From the NCBI GenBank assembly GCA_046732855.1, contig JBKPNX010000096.1, positions 11,071 through 75,070 on the forward strand: a stretch of 64,000 bases of DNA, given 5' to 3'. The notes under the pieces are model-generated. The model searched no databases. It worked only from the letters and a program-made list of their open reading frames with translations, and was not told the origin of the DNA. The DNA is from JBKPNX01 sp046732855 (lineage in GTDB: Bacteria; Pseudomonadota; Alphaproteobacteria; Geminicoccales; Geminicoccaceae). Shown piece after piece: positions 50,235 to 61,365 of the stretch (the first letter of the stretch is position 1; every line of letters starts with the position of its first letter). Both the position numbers and the translations under genes were made by a program.

Positions 50235-51299
50235 GTGTCCTCAGGCTTCATCTTGATCCCCTCCCCAGCAAGTGATCGCAGCGGGGCAAAACTGATCGGA
50301 GTGGTCGGCGGCAGCGGGTTCATTGGCGCATGGCTGGTGCAGCGGCTGTTGGCCGGGGATCATGCGGTTCGAATCATCGACATCAATCCCAGTCGACAGC
50401 ACCCCGATCTCACGGTGACGGCGGACGTGCGCGACCGAGATTCCCTCTACGCTGCCTGCCGGGGCTGCGACGTTATGTACAATTTAGCGGCTGAGCACAG
50501 TGACGATGTCCGACCGGCCGAGTTGTACCATCAGGTGAATGTCATTGGTGCTCAAAATACCTGCAACATTGCCGAACGATTGCACATCGACCGGCTGATC
50601 TTCACCAGCACGGTAGCGGTCTACGGCCTGCCCGAGAGTGAAGTCGACGAAACGGCAGGCGTGCGCCCTCTCCACGAGTATGGCCGGACCAAGCTCGAGG
50701 CCGAGTCGGTGTTTCGCGCCTGGGCAGAGGGTGCCGCGGGGCGATCGCTCACCATCGTGCGGCCCACGGTCGTCTTTGGTCCCGGCAATCGCGGCAATGT
50801 CTATCTGCTGCTCGAGCAGATTACCCGCGGCCGTCCGATCGTGATTGGCGACGGACGCAACCGTAAGTCGATGGCCTATGTCGGCAATCTTGTCGAATTC
50901 CTTGTGCACGCCCTTGGCTTTGGCCCGGGCGTTCACCTATACAATTATGCCGACAAACCGGATCTGGACATGAACAACTTCGTGAGCTTAGCCAGCCAGG
51001 CACTCGGCCGGGCTGGGCCGGTGCGAATTCCTTATGGCTTCGCACTGGCCGCTGGCGCCCTATGCGATGGATTGAGCCGGCTGACAGGTTGGCAGCTTCC
51101 GATCAGCAGGATCCGGGTCCAGAAGTACGCCGCCAATACCAGGTTCGCCGCCGATCGGCTCGCAAGCACCGGGTTCAGGCCACCCCATGCCCTGCGTGAC
51201 GCGCTCGTCGCGACGATCCGTCACGAGTTCCCCGCCCACAAGGGGGCGCATGCCACCGCCTCCCCCCAAACATTCCCTATCGGCCATCCGGATCAATAG
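50235..51299 (+). CDS. NAD-dependent epimerase/dehydratase (extended SDR)
   Basis: A 354-residue nucleotide-sugar-modifying enzyme. The NAD motif is GVVGGSGFIGAWLVQRLL near residue 22; FTSTVAVYG precedes the catalytic pair in HEYGRTKLEAE (Tyr-x-x-x-Lys), and IVRPTVVFGPGNRGN is typical. GTG 50235 starts the frame with a CAGGGG upstream. It is one of the commonest polysaccharide-locus enzymes (GalE/WbpP/WbpV-like) and may supply the HexNAc epimer that the UDP-HexNAc dehydrogenase uses. It forms the right edge of the locus. Confidence 0.85.
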   Translation: MSSGFILIPSPASDRSGAKLIGVVGGSGFIGAWLVQRLLAGDHAVRIIDINPSRQHPDLTVTADVRDRDSLYAACRGCDVMYNLAAEHSDDVRPAELYHQVNVIGAQNTCNIAERLHIDRLIFTSTVAVYGLPESEVDETAGVRPLHEYGRTKLEAESVFRAWAEGAAGRSLTIVRPTVVFGPGNRGNVYLLLEQITRGRPIVIGDGRNRKSMAYVGNLVEFLVHALGFGPGVHLYNYADKPDLDMNNFVSLASQALGRAGPVRIPYGFALAAGALCDGLSRLTGWQLPISRIRVQKYAANTRFAADRLASTGFRPPHALRDALVATIRHEFPAHKGAHATASPQTFPIGHPDQ

Positions 51300-51483
51300 C
51301 GCCCCGCAGTAAAGGACACGGATGCCTCTACCACTGCAAATGGGACACGACGCGGGTCGTTAAGTGCCAGACGCGTTGCGCCTGCTTGATCCGAGCCGTC
51401 ACGGCGCTCCTGCCGGCCGGAGACGCTGGCAACCGCTGGCATCGGCTCACGGGCAAGCGCTACATTGGCGCTGGAGGTGCGGT

Positions 51484-52782
51484 GTGCAGGACCTGTTCGC
51501 GGCGGCGCGCGCGGCGTTCGATCACGCTCATGCGCCCTACTCGAACTTTCGAGTTGGCGCGGCGGTGCGCGCCGCGAGCGGCCGCATCTTTGCTGGCGCC
51601 AACGTCGAGAACGCCTCCTATCCGGAGGGCAACTGCGCCGAGGCGAGCGCAATCGCAGCGATGATTGCCGCTGGCGAGCGCCAGATCACGGAAGCCCTCG
51701 TGGTCGCCGCGGGCGAACGTCTGTGCGCGCCCTGTGGCGGCTGCCGCCAGCGCCTTGCGGAGTTCGCCGGCCCTGAGACGCCGGTCTACTTGTGCGATCC
51801 CGAGGGGCTGCGCCATACGGTCTCCCTGGGCGAGCTGCTGCCGTTTTCCTTTGCGCTCGGTGAGGCCCCAGCGCGATGCCCCGGGGCCAAGGCCAAGGAC
51901 GACCAAGAAGGCGCGGAGTTACAGCGCGCGCGGGCAAGTGGCGGGTGGCGCGACGACATCAGCCCCGCGGTCGATGCGATCCGGGCGCGCGTGCCCGCGT
52001 GCGCGCCGCGGGTCGGTCTGGTTCTCGGCTCCGGGCTGAACGGGATCGCTGCCGCGATCGAGAACGCCACGGCCATCAACTACGCCGCCCTGCCAGGTTT
52101 TCCCCGCCCCAGCGTCGAAGGCCACGCCGGACGCCTGGTGCTCGGTCGCCTCGGCGGCGTCGAGATCGCCTGTTTGCAACGCCGCGTCCATCTGTACGAG
52201 GGCGTACCGGCTGCTGCCGTCAACGTGCTGCCGCGCACGATGAAGGCGCTCGGCTGCGAAATCCTGATCCTGACCAACGCCGCCGGCTCGCTCCGGCCAG
52301 AGATCGAACCCGGCGCCATTGCCGTGATCGAGGATCATATCAACCTGCTCGGGCAGAATCCGCTTGCAGGCCCCAACGATGCCGCAGTCGGCCCGCGCTT
52401 TCCCGACATGTCGGAGGTGTACGACCGCGGGCTGCGCGCACGGACGCAGGCGGTCGCCGCGCGACTCGGAATCGCGCTTTGTTCAGGCGTGTACCTCGCG
52501 ACCCTGGGGCCGAGCTTCGAGACGCCGGCCGAGATCCGCGCGTTTCGGGCGCTCGGCGGCGAACTGGTCGGCATGTCGACCGTCCCCGAGGCGATCAGCG
52601 CGCGCCACTGCGGCCTGAAAGTCATCGGGTTGTCGATCGTGACCAATCTCGCGGCAGGGCTCGCCGACCACGCCTTGAGCCACGACGAAACACTAACCGT
52701 GGCAGCCCAGGCTGCCGATCGCCTGCAACGCTTGCTGCTAGGCCTGCTCGAGGAACTGGCCCGCGATGGCTATGTCGTCTGA
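51484..52782 (+). CDS. Fused cytidine deaminase and purine nucleoside phosphorylase
   Basis: A 432-residue bifunctional protein. Residues 1-130 are a cytidine deaminase: HAPYSNFRVGAAV, the zinc/proton-shuttle motif GNCAEASAI (Cys51, Glu53) and PCGGCRQRL (Cys84, Cys87), i.e. the three-Cys zinc type. From about residue 155 a trimeric-type purine nucleoside phosphorylase follows: GLVLGSGLNGIA, SVEGHAGRLVLG, LILTNAAGSLRPEIEPG, GPSFETPAEIRAFRALGG, and the end GLSIVTNLAAGLADHALSHD. The reading frame is continuous. GTG 51484 has GGAGG seven bases upstream; an earlier ATG would add a non-conserved tail. The enzyme would deaminate cytidine and phosphorolyse purine nucleosides. deoC overlaps its end by 17 bases. 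Confidence 0.92.
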   Translation: MQDLFAAARAAFDHAHAPYSNFRVGAAVRAASGRIFAGANVENASYPEGNCAEASAIAAMIAAGERQITEALVVAAGERLCAPCGGCRQRLAEFAGPETPVYLCDPEGLRHTVSLGELLPFSFALGEAPARCPGAKAKDDQEGAELQRARASGGWRDDISPAVDAIRARVPACAPRVGLVLGSGLNGIAAAIENATAINYAALPGFPRPSVEGHAGRLVLGRLGGVEIACLQRRVHLYEGVPAAAVNVLPRTMKALGCEILILTNAAGSLRPEIEPGAIAVIEDHINLLGQNPLAGPNDAAVGPRFPDMSEVYDRGLRARTQAVAARLGIALCSGVYLATLGPSFETPAEIRAFRALGGELVGMSTVPEAISARHCGLKVIGLSIVTNLAAGLADHALSHDETLTVAAQAADRLQRLLLGLLEELARDGYVV

Positions 52783-53533
52783 TCTGCTGGAGCGCGCCGC
52801 AAAAGCGCTGGGCGATGCCGCCGCGGCGGCGCGCATTCTGCCGCTCGTGGATCTGACGTTCCCGGATGAGGGCGCTAGCGAAGCCGAGATCGAAGCCTTG
52901 TGTGTCCGCGGCATCGATGCCGGCGTGGCCGCAGTGTGCGTGTCGCCGCGGTTCGTGCCGCTGGCGAAGGCGAGGCTGGATCGCACTCCGGTCCGGCTCG
53001 CCAGCGTCGCCAACTTTCCCGATGGATCGGACGATCTCGCGCGAACCGCGCGCGAAACCGCCGATGCGTTCGCCGCGGGCGCCGACGAGGTCGACGTCGT
53101 GGCGCCGATCCAGGCGATCGTGGACGGCGACATCGGGCTGCTCACCGAGCTGGTTCAGGCGTGCCGGAAGGCAGCGCCGGAGGGTACCTTGAAAGTCATC
53201 CTCGAGACCGGGCGGCTCGCCGAGCCAGCCCGCATCGCCGCGGCGGCACGCGCCGCGATCATGGGCGGCTGCGACATGCTCAAGACCTCGACGGGCCGGT
53301 TTCCGATCGGCGCCACGCTCGAGGCCGCCGCGGTGCTGCTCGCGGTGATCGAGGAGGCGGACGGCCGGGTCGGCATCAAGTTTTCCGGCGGCATCCGCAC
53401 CACTCAGCAAGCGGCGCCGTATCTCTATCTCGTCGACCAATTCCTCAGCTCGGGCTGGACCTCGCCCGACACGCTGCGGTTCGGCGCCTTCGCCCTGCTC
53501 GATGACCTGCTGCGCATCCTGCGGCCGCAATGA
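52766..53533 (+). CDS. deoC: Deoxyribose-phosphate aldolase
   Basis: A 255-residue class I aldolase that splits deoxyribose 5-phosphate into acetaldehyde and glyceraldehyde 3-phosphate. The core has EVDVVAPIQAIVDGD, LKVILETGRL, the Schiff-base Lys in DMLKTSTGRFPIGAT, and GIKFSGGIRTTQQA. It overlaps the deaminase-phosphorylase gene by 17 bases, so nucleoside cleavage is coupled to sugar-phosphate breakdown. ATG 52766 or ATG 52772 is the start. Confidence 0.93.
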   Translation: MAMSSDLLERAAKALGDAAAAARILPLVDLTFPDEGASEAEIEALCVRGIDAGVAAVCVSPRFVPLAKARLDRTPVRLASVANFPDGSDDLARTARETADAFAAGADEVDVVAPIQAIVDGDIGLLTELVQACRKAAPEGTLKVILETGRLAEPARIAAAARAAIMGGCDMLKTSTGRFPIGATLEAAAVLLAVIEEADGRVGIKFSGGIRTTQQAAPYLYLVDQFLSSGWTSPDTLRFGAFALLDDLLRILRPQ

Positions 53534-53626
53534 CTTGGCGCCCCTGGGGGGTCGCTCTGCATCGATGCCTACGCCGCGGCGCTGCCGGATTGCCCCGCGA
53601 GCGATGCGCCGGGCGGCGCGACCAGA

Positions 53627-55276
53627 TCAGCCGTCCGCCTGCAGATTCTCGATCAGGCGCTCCAGCTGCGGACGCACCGGCGCGTCGGCGGGCAGATGCG
53701 CGAGCAGGCGCTGCCAATGACGTGTCGCCGTGCCCCTATCGCCGCTCGCTGCGGCGGCTCTGCCGAGATGAAACAGGGCGATGGGGTTGTCGCCGTCGAG
53801 CTTCAGAACCTGCTGCAGCTGGGCGACCGCTTTGGGCGACGGCGGCTGGTCCAGGCTCTGCTCGGCGAGGAGCGCGGTGGCATAGTCGATCTGGGCCGCG
53901 AGGTCATCCGGCAAGCGGCGCGCGACCTGGGCGTAGGCCTCGGCGGATTTGACCGGGTCGCCGAGCACCGCCCAGGAACGGCCGAGCATGCGCCAGCCTT
54001 CGATGTCGTCCGGCTGATGCTCGAGCCGGGCGGCCAGACCGTCCACCATCCCGCGGATCATTTCCTGGCGTTGCTCGGACGGCATTGTTTGGGCGGCCTC
54101 CATCTGTTCGGCAGTGGGGCCGCCCGACGCGCTCGGGTGATCCTCGGGTCCGAGGCCCAGGTCTGTGGCGGCCGCCTGCAGCTGCTGCTGCACGAACGGC
54201 GCGCCGGGATAGGCTTGCGCACCCCGTGCAAGGGCGTCCTGTGCCCGCGCCTTATCGCCGATGCGGGCCCAGATCCGCGCCAAGCGGATCCAGCCCTGAT
54301 AGTCTTTGGGACTTGCCGCGAGCTGCGCTTCCAGGCGCCCGGCAGCGTCGCGCTCCGCTGTCGTCCCGCCGGCCGGAGGTTCTGGCGGCAACACCCGGGC
54401 CGCGTTCAGGCCGAGTTCGGTCGCCAGCGCTGCGGCGTGCTCGCGCAGGTCGGGCAACCAGGGCGCATCGGCCGGCGTATCCTCGATCAGGTCGACCCAG
54501 GCGTCGAGCGCAGCTTGCCGCTTGCCGCCCTGTAGCAGAGCCAGACCCGCATAGAAGCGGGCCCGCGGATCGCCCGGATCGAGCTCGAGCGCCCGCTTGA
54601 AAGCCGCGGTCGCCTCCTGCCCGACGATGCCGCCGCTCAACATGACGAGGGCCTCGCCGAGCGCGGAATGCATCGGCCCGACCTCGTGATGGCGCGCAAT
54701 GGCGGCGCGATAGGTGACGGCCGCGCGCTCGAACTGACCGGCGAGAGCATAGGCCTGGCCAAGACGCAACGATGCGTCCGGGTCGTCAGGGGTGCGCGCC
54801 TGTTGCTCCTCGAGCCGGGCGATCATGGCCTCGACCCGCGGCTGGCTCGCCTGCTGGCGGTCCTGCGCACCTGCGCGCTGCGCGCGCTCGGCCGCGCGGC
54901 CCGCGAACGGTGCGGCGGATTGGTTGGGGCTGCCCAGCTGCAAGTAGAGGCCGCCGGCCAGTGCGGGCAGGGCCATCAGAAGGACCGCTGCGCTGACCCA
55001 GTGACGGCTCCCCGCCGAGGGCGCCGGGCGAGTTCGCCGATCAGCCACATCGGCCGCCAGCATGCGCCGCTCGACCTCCAGCCGCGCGGCCTCCGCCTCG
55101 GTGTCGGCGAGCACGCCGCGCTCCCGCTCGCGGGACAGCTCGGCAAGCTGCGCCCGATAGACCCGCAAATCGTAGTCGCGCCGGCCTGCTGCCGGTCTCG
55201 CACCGCGCACCAGCGGCGCCACGGCGAGCACCACCGCGAGCAACGTCATCGCGCCAAGCGCAAGCCACAGGCCCAT
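53627..55276 (-). CDS. ccmI: Cytochrome c biogenesis protein CcmI/CycH
   Basis: A 549-residue protein. It has an N-terminal membrane helix (LWLALGAMTLLAVVLAVAPL), the RRDYDLRVYRAQLAELSRER region that follows it in CcmI, and a second helix (WVSAAVLLMALPALAGGLYL). A long TPR domain follows from about residue 150 to the end (for example DASLRLGQAYALAGQFERAA, WRMLGRSWAVLGDPVKSAEA). CcmI chaperones apocytochrome c to the heme lyase. Other ccm genes are not nearby in the window. The C-terminus IENLQADG is unremarkable. Confidence 0.9.
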   Translation of the reverse strand: MGLWLALGAMTLLAVVLAVAPLVRGARPAAGRRDYDLRVYRAQLAELSRERERGVLADTEAEAARLEVERRMLAADVADRRTRPAPSAGSRHWVSAAVLLMALPALAGGLYLQLGSPNQSAAPFAGRAAERAQRAGAQDRQQASQPRVEAMIARLEEQQARTPDDPDASLRLGQAYALAGQFERAAVTYRAAIARHHEVGPMHSALGEALVMLSGGIVGQEATAAFKRALELDPGDPRARFYAGLALLQGGKRQAALDAWVDLIEDTPADAPWLPDLREHAAALATELGLNAARVLPPEPPAGGTTAERDAAGRLEAQLAASPKDYQGWIRLARIWARIGDKARAQDALARGAQAYPGAPFVQQQLQAAATDLGLGPEDHPSASGGPTAEQMEAAQTMPSEQRQEMIRGMVDGLAARLEHQPDDIEGWRMLGRSWAVLGDPVKSAEAYAQVARRLPDDLAAQIDYATALLAEQSLDQPPSPKAVAQLQQVLKLDGDNPIALFHLGRAAAASGDRGTATRHWQRLLAHLPADAPVRPQLERLIENLQADG

Positions 55277-55518
55277 TCAGCTGCCTCTCGCCGTCACGCG
55301 GCGTCATGCATAGGGCGAGACCGCCCCGCGCATCAACCTTTCCGCCGCTCGCAAGAGCACGGTGGATCAGCCGCGGGCAGTGGGGTGTCCGTGTCTCCCG
55401 TCTCGGCGCCGCCCGCGGCGGAGCGTCACCTGGCGCAAACTCAGCGCTTTAGTCTCGCCAAGGGCCGCCACTCCCGCAAGCCGAAGGGTGCCCCGTCGGG
55501 TCCGCGCCGGCAAACCCG

Positions 55519-55869
55519 TCAGTTGCCACTCTTTTCCTGATAGATCGCGTCGATTCGGGCCTTCAGTTCGGGGTCGGCATGAGCCGCAAGGCCGATCTCC
55601 CGATATTGCTTGATCGTGATTCCGTCGGTGCGCGCGATTGCTTCGGCCAGTTCCCCATTCGCCTGCTCGCGCAGCTGCGCCGCTTCCGCGTCGTCACCGG
55701 CGGCCTGGATGCGCGGGTTCCACTCTCTGATGAGCTTGTCCGCCGCGCGCGCGGCGATCACGAATGATTCGAGTTGCTGATCGCTGAACTGAGGCTTCGC
55801 CTGAGCCCAGGCCGGACCCGAGGTCGCCAGCGCGACCGCCAGCGCCGCCGTCCACAAGAGCTTCTTCAC
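55519..55869 (-). CDS. Secreted DUF4168 protein
   Basis: A 116-residue exported protein with a signal peptide (KKLLWTAALAVALATSGPAW, then AQA). The DUF4168 core follows: FSDQQLESFVIAARAADKLI, IQAAGDDAEAAQLREQANGE, and ITIKQYREIGLAAHADPELK. GTG 55869 has GAGAGGA seven bases upstream. The function of the domain is not known; members are periplasmic and common in alphaproteobacteria. It stands alone. Confidence 0.82.
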   Translation of the reverse strand: MKKLLWTAALAVALATSGPAWAQAKPQFSDQQLESFVIAARAADKLIREWNPRIQAAGDDAEAAQLREQANGELAEAIARTDGITIKQYREIGLAAHADPELKARIDAIYQEKSGN

Positions 55870-56060
55870 TCGGGAGTCCTCTCCGCGACAGAGCATGACC
55901 TCGCCTGGTAAACACACGCCGACCGGACGTGTTCCACGGGGGGGCGCGCTGTGCCCTCGCGCCAATTTGCCGTCACGCAGCCACGTTCGTCGGGTTGCTT
56001 GCGTTGGCAGTCCCGCACGGATCGGAACGCGGGAGCGGCCCATGGGTAGCACATGGGCGC

Positions 56061-56507
56061 TCAGCGCAGGCGCAACTGCGGCCGGGCGCGCCGGTTGAGG
56101 CGCCGCGCGTTGCGCACGACTCGGACATGGACGGGCGCGAGACAGCGCCGCCAGGCGCCGAGGCCTGCCTCGGTCAGACGCAGCGCCAGTTCGGGCTGCG
56201 CGCGGCCGGTGGCGAGGGCGGTGATGGAGATGCTCCACAGTTGCGCGGGCAGCAGGCCAAGGGCAACCCACCCCTGCCAGAACGCCGCCGGCTTCTCCAG
56301 CGTCATGCGCCAGATTTCGGCCGCCTGCCACACCGCTGACGCCGAACTCAGTCCTGCAAGGATCGGCAAGCGATGGGCCACCGTGACCGCGCTTGCCGTG
56401 GGGAGCGCGGCGCCGATCGCGCCCAGGCGCACGGCTTCGCGTGCCACCTGCCGGCTCGAGCGCAACAATCGAGCCGTTTGTCCGACCTTACGCGATCGAC
56501 CTGCCAA
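56061..56507 (-). CDS. Small phasin-like hypothetical protein
   Basis: A protein of about 148 residues with helix-rich hydrophobic stretches (VTVAHRLPILAGLSSASAVW, AAEIWRMTLEKPAAFWQGWV) and a basic C-terminus (RRLNRRARPQLRLR). The pattern EIWRM..EK..A resembles phasin/PHA granule-associated small proteins, but the resemblance is loose. The start is uncertain: TTG 56507 has AAAGGGG upstream, while longer frames reach 56615. It faces the MazG gene from the opposite strand with about 100 bases between. Confidence 0.5.
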   Translation of the reverse strand: MAGRSRKVGQTARLLRSSRQVAREAVRLGAIGAALPTASAVTVAHRLPILAGLSSASAVWQAAEIWRMTLEKPAAFWQGWVALGLLPAQLWSISITALATGRAQPELALRLTEAGLGAWRRCLAPVHVRVVRNARRLNRRARPQLRLR

Positions 56508-56604
56508 TGCTCGCCCCTTTCCATTCCGTGACGATTCTGCGATGCCCTCGCGGCGGCGATGGTGCGCCGCCGGCCGGGCGCGCAACGACATACAGGGAGC
56601 TTCG

Positions 56605-56931
56605 ATGGACCTCAACGAGTACCAGCAGGCGGCGCAGCGGACCGCGATCTACCCCGACCATCATCGGGTGCTCTACCCGGCGCTCGGCCTTGCGAGCGAG
56701 GCGGGCGAGGTCGCCGGGAAGATCAAGAAGGTGCTGCGTGACCGGGACGGTGATTTCGACCGCGCGCCGGTCGAGGCGATCAAGGACGAATTGGGTGACG
56801 TGCTGTGGTACGTCGCCGCGCTCGCGGGCGACCTCGGCCTGTCGCTCGAGGCGATCGCCGCGGCCAACCTGGACAAGCTGGCGTCGCGCCAGGAGCGCGG
56901 TCGACTGGGCGGCGGTGGCGATCGCCGATAG
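56605..56931 (+). CDS. MazG-type nucleotide pyrophosphohydrolase
   Basis: A 108-residue all-alpha NTP pyrophosphatase. The metal motif is intact: GLASEAGEVAGKIKK (E-x-x-E) and KDELGDVLWYVAAL (E-x-x-D). It begins with MDLNEYQQAAQRTA, the usual single-domain MazG-like start, with CAGGGAG upstream of ATG 56605. It probably hydrolyses non-canonical nucleoside triphosphates. Its minus-strand neighbour ends at 56955, so the two converge. Confidence 0.88.
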   Translation: MDLNEYQQAAQRTAIYPDHHRVLYPALGLASEAGEVAGKIKKVLRDRDGDFDRAPVEAIKDELGDVLWYVAALAGDLGLSLEAIAAANLDKLASRQERGRLGGGGDRR

Positions 56932-56954
56932 TCGCCCATCAGCAAGCGTGCTGG

Positions 56955-57407
56955 TTAACCCGACGGCGGGGCCGGAGCGATGCCAGGGGTGCTGAGCAGA
57001 CCGAGACGAGGCTCTGCGCTGGAGAAGCGGATGCGCAGCTCGACCCCGGCGCGCGCCTCCTGCTCGTAGACATTTTTCAGGTTGACGTGGAAGCGCAGCT
57101 TGGCGTTGTTCCAAAGGCTTTGATTGTACTTGATTTGATGGTACTTGTAGAGGAACAGCGCTGTCCTGTCCAGAAAGGTGAAGTAGTTGATGGGACGATC
57201 AAAACTCAGGTTGAGCTGCTCATGGCAGCGCGGGGTGTAGATGGCGTAGGGACTGGCGCTGCACCCGCCGCCATCGGCCAGGTCGGCGCTCACCGCCGAG
57301 GCGATGTTCTGGTCCCATACGACGAACCCCTCGTCACTGGCCAGGGCCGGCGCCGTCGCAATGGCGAAAGACAGGCCGGCCATAAAGATCGACAGCCGAG
57401 AATACAT
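56955..57407 (-). CDS. Secreted hypothetical protein (about 150 aa)
   Basis: An exported protein: signal peptide RLSIFMAGLSFAIATAPALA at the N-terminus, then a mature part with two cysteines (GGGCSASPYAIYTPRCHEQL) that may form a disulfide, and a beta-like C-terminal half (LWNNAKLRFHVNLKNVYEQE, AGVELRIRF). No family is recognised. ATG 57407 has GGGGAAG upstream. A good promoter is found 36 bases upstream, so it is probably transcribed alone. Confidence 0.6.
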   Translation of the reverse strand: MYSRLSIFMAGLSFAIATAPALASDEGFVVWDQNIASAVSADLADGGGCSASPYAIYTPRCHEQLNLSFDRPINYFTFLDRTALFLYKYHQIKYNQSLWNNAKLRFHVNLKNVYEQEARAGVELRIRFSSAEPRLGLLSTPGIAPAPPSG

Positions 57408-57442
57408 GACGCTTCCCCACCCGCTTCCCAGAAGCATTGTGG

Positions 57443-57471
57443 ATTGTAATAAAAATCGCTCCAGTTCGCAA
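57443..57471 (-). promoter_or_regulatory. Sigma-70-type promoter of the secreted hypothetical gene
   Basis: On the minus strand TTGCGA (57471-57466), a 17-base spacer, then TACAAT (57448-57443). The block is markedly AT-rich compared with its surroundings and starts 36 bases upstream of the ATG at 57407. Confidence 0.55.
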
Positions 57472-57859
57472 TCGCGTTAACCATAGTTACAGTAAATTGC
57501 AGTTAAGATTAAAGCGACCTTCGGTACTGATGATTGATCTCGTCGCCGGGTGATCTCCTGCCGGCGTGAAAGCATTCCATGGGCGCTGCGCGCCAGCGGC
57601 GCGCTCGAGTCCCGTCATCAGGCTTCCTAGGCGCAGGTCTGCCGGAAAACTGGCCGGATCGGTTGAGGGCGGTGCTCCTTGGGATGGCTCAGTCAATCAG
57701 CGCCTCGACGGAGAGAGATCGGTCGTCCTCGTGGCGACCCTCGCGGCGTGGCCTGTTCACCGAAGGGCGGGACACCAGCCCGTTCGTGCGTGTGGGCTTT
57801 TCCCGCGGCGGCGGGACGGCTATCTAAGGCCAGGAAAACCGAGGACTGTCGTCAGACCG
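57472..57859 (+). other. Intergenic region upstream of alaS
   Basis: These bases hold no convincing gene. The left part is AT-rich (57472-57530) and belongs to the divergent promoter area. The right part returns to high GC and must hold the alaS promoter and leader, but I see no T-box or clear hexamers. Confidence 0.45.
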
Positions 57860-60514
<2,655 letters not shown>

Positions 60515-60544
60515 ACCGCTACCCCGACAGAGGACGGAGCACCG

Positions 60545-61195
60545 TCAGCGCGGCAGCGGGCGCGTGTGGACGAGCTGCCCCCCTGCCAGATAGTCGAGCT
60601 CCTCTGGCGTTGATTCCCGCCCAAGCACTGCGTTGCGATGAGGATGGCGCCCAAAGCGCGCGATGACGTCGCGATGGCCGCGGGCCTGCGCCGCCGAATG
60701 CTCGAGGACTCTACGCAGCTCTGCCGGTCCCTGTTCCACAAGTTCCTCAGCGAGCCTGACCGCCGTCTCCGGGTGCGCGAGCTCCTCGGAGTGCCCCAAT
60801 GGCAGAAAGAAGAATGTCTTCTCCCACGGCGTGTCGAGGGCCGCGTAGTGACCGATCTCGATGCCCTCGAGCGCCAGGGCGAGCGCCTTCGGATCCTGCG
60901 CATACGCCCGCTCCGTGCCCCGATAAACCGATCGGGAGAACTGATCGAGGACGATGATCAGCGCGAGCCGCGACCGTGGCATACGCGACCAATGGTCCCG
61001 TTCCCCTCGCGCAGCCTGCTCCAGGAGTAGCTGAAACCGCTCGGTGATGGCAGAATCCGCTCCGCCGCGAAACCACCATGCGAACTGGCTGACCATCGTC
61101 GCATGATTGGCACCGCTCAATCGCTCCGGATACCAGAACCGAAGAACATCGTCGGCCTCAGGCAGCCGTGGATTCTGCCCAGAACGACGCATCAC
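60545..61195 (-). CDS. DUF924 family protein
   Basis: A 216-residue protein of the DUF924 family (TPR-like helical fold). Typical sequence is seen: DDVLRFWYPE, LALIIVLDQFSRSVYRGT, AYAQDPKALALALEGIEIGH, FFFLPLGHSEELAHPE, and DVIARFGRHPHRNAVLGRES followed by TPEELDYL. The function is unknown; no catalytic role is established. It converges on alaS with 30 bases between stops. Confidence 0.88.
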   Translation of the reverse strand: MMRRSGQNPRLPEADDVLRFWYPERLSGANHATMVSQFAWWFRGGADSAITERFQLLLEQAARGERDHWSRMPRSRLALIIVLDQFSRSVYRGTERAYAQDPKALALALEGIEIGHYAALDTPWEKTFFFLPLGHSEELAHPETAVRLAEELVEQGPAELRRVLEHSAAQARGHRDVIARFGRHPHRNAVLGRESTPEELDYLAGGQLVHTRPLPR

Positions 61196-61365
61196 TCGTC
61201 AGATGGATCCGCCAAGGATCTCACTGAGGTAATCGGGATTGAAGTTCGTGGCACCGACGGGCCCGAGCCGGCGCATGAGCGTGAATCATCGTTGCCCCGC
61301 GACGCCCGCAAACCGGCTAAATACCATCGCCTCGAACACGACGCTGCCGCCCACTTGCCGACTGC

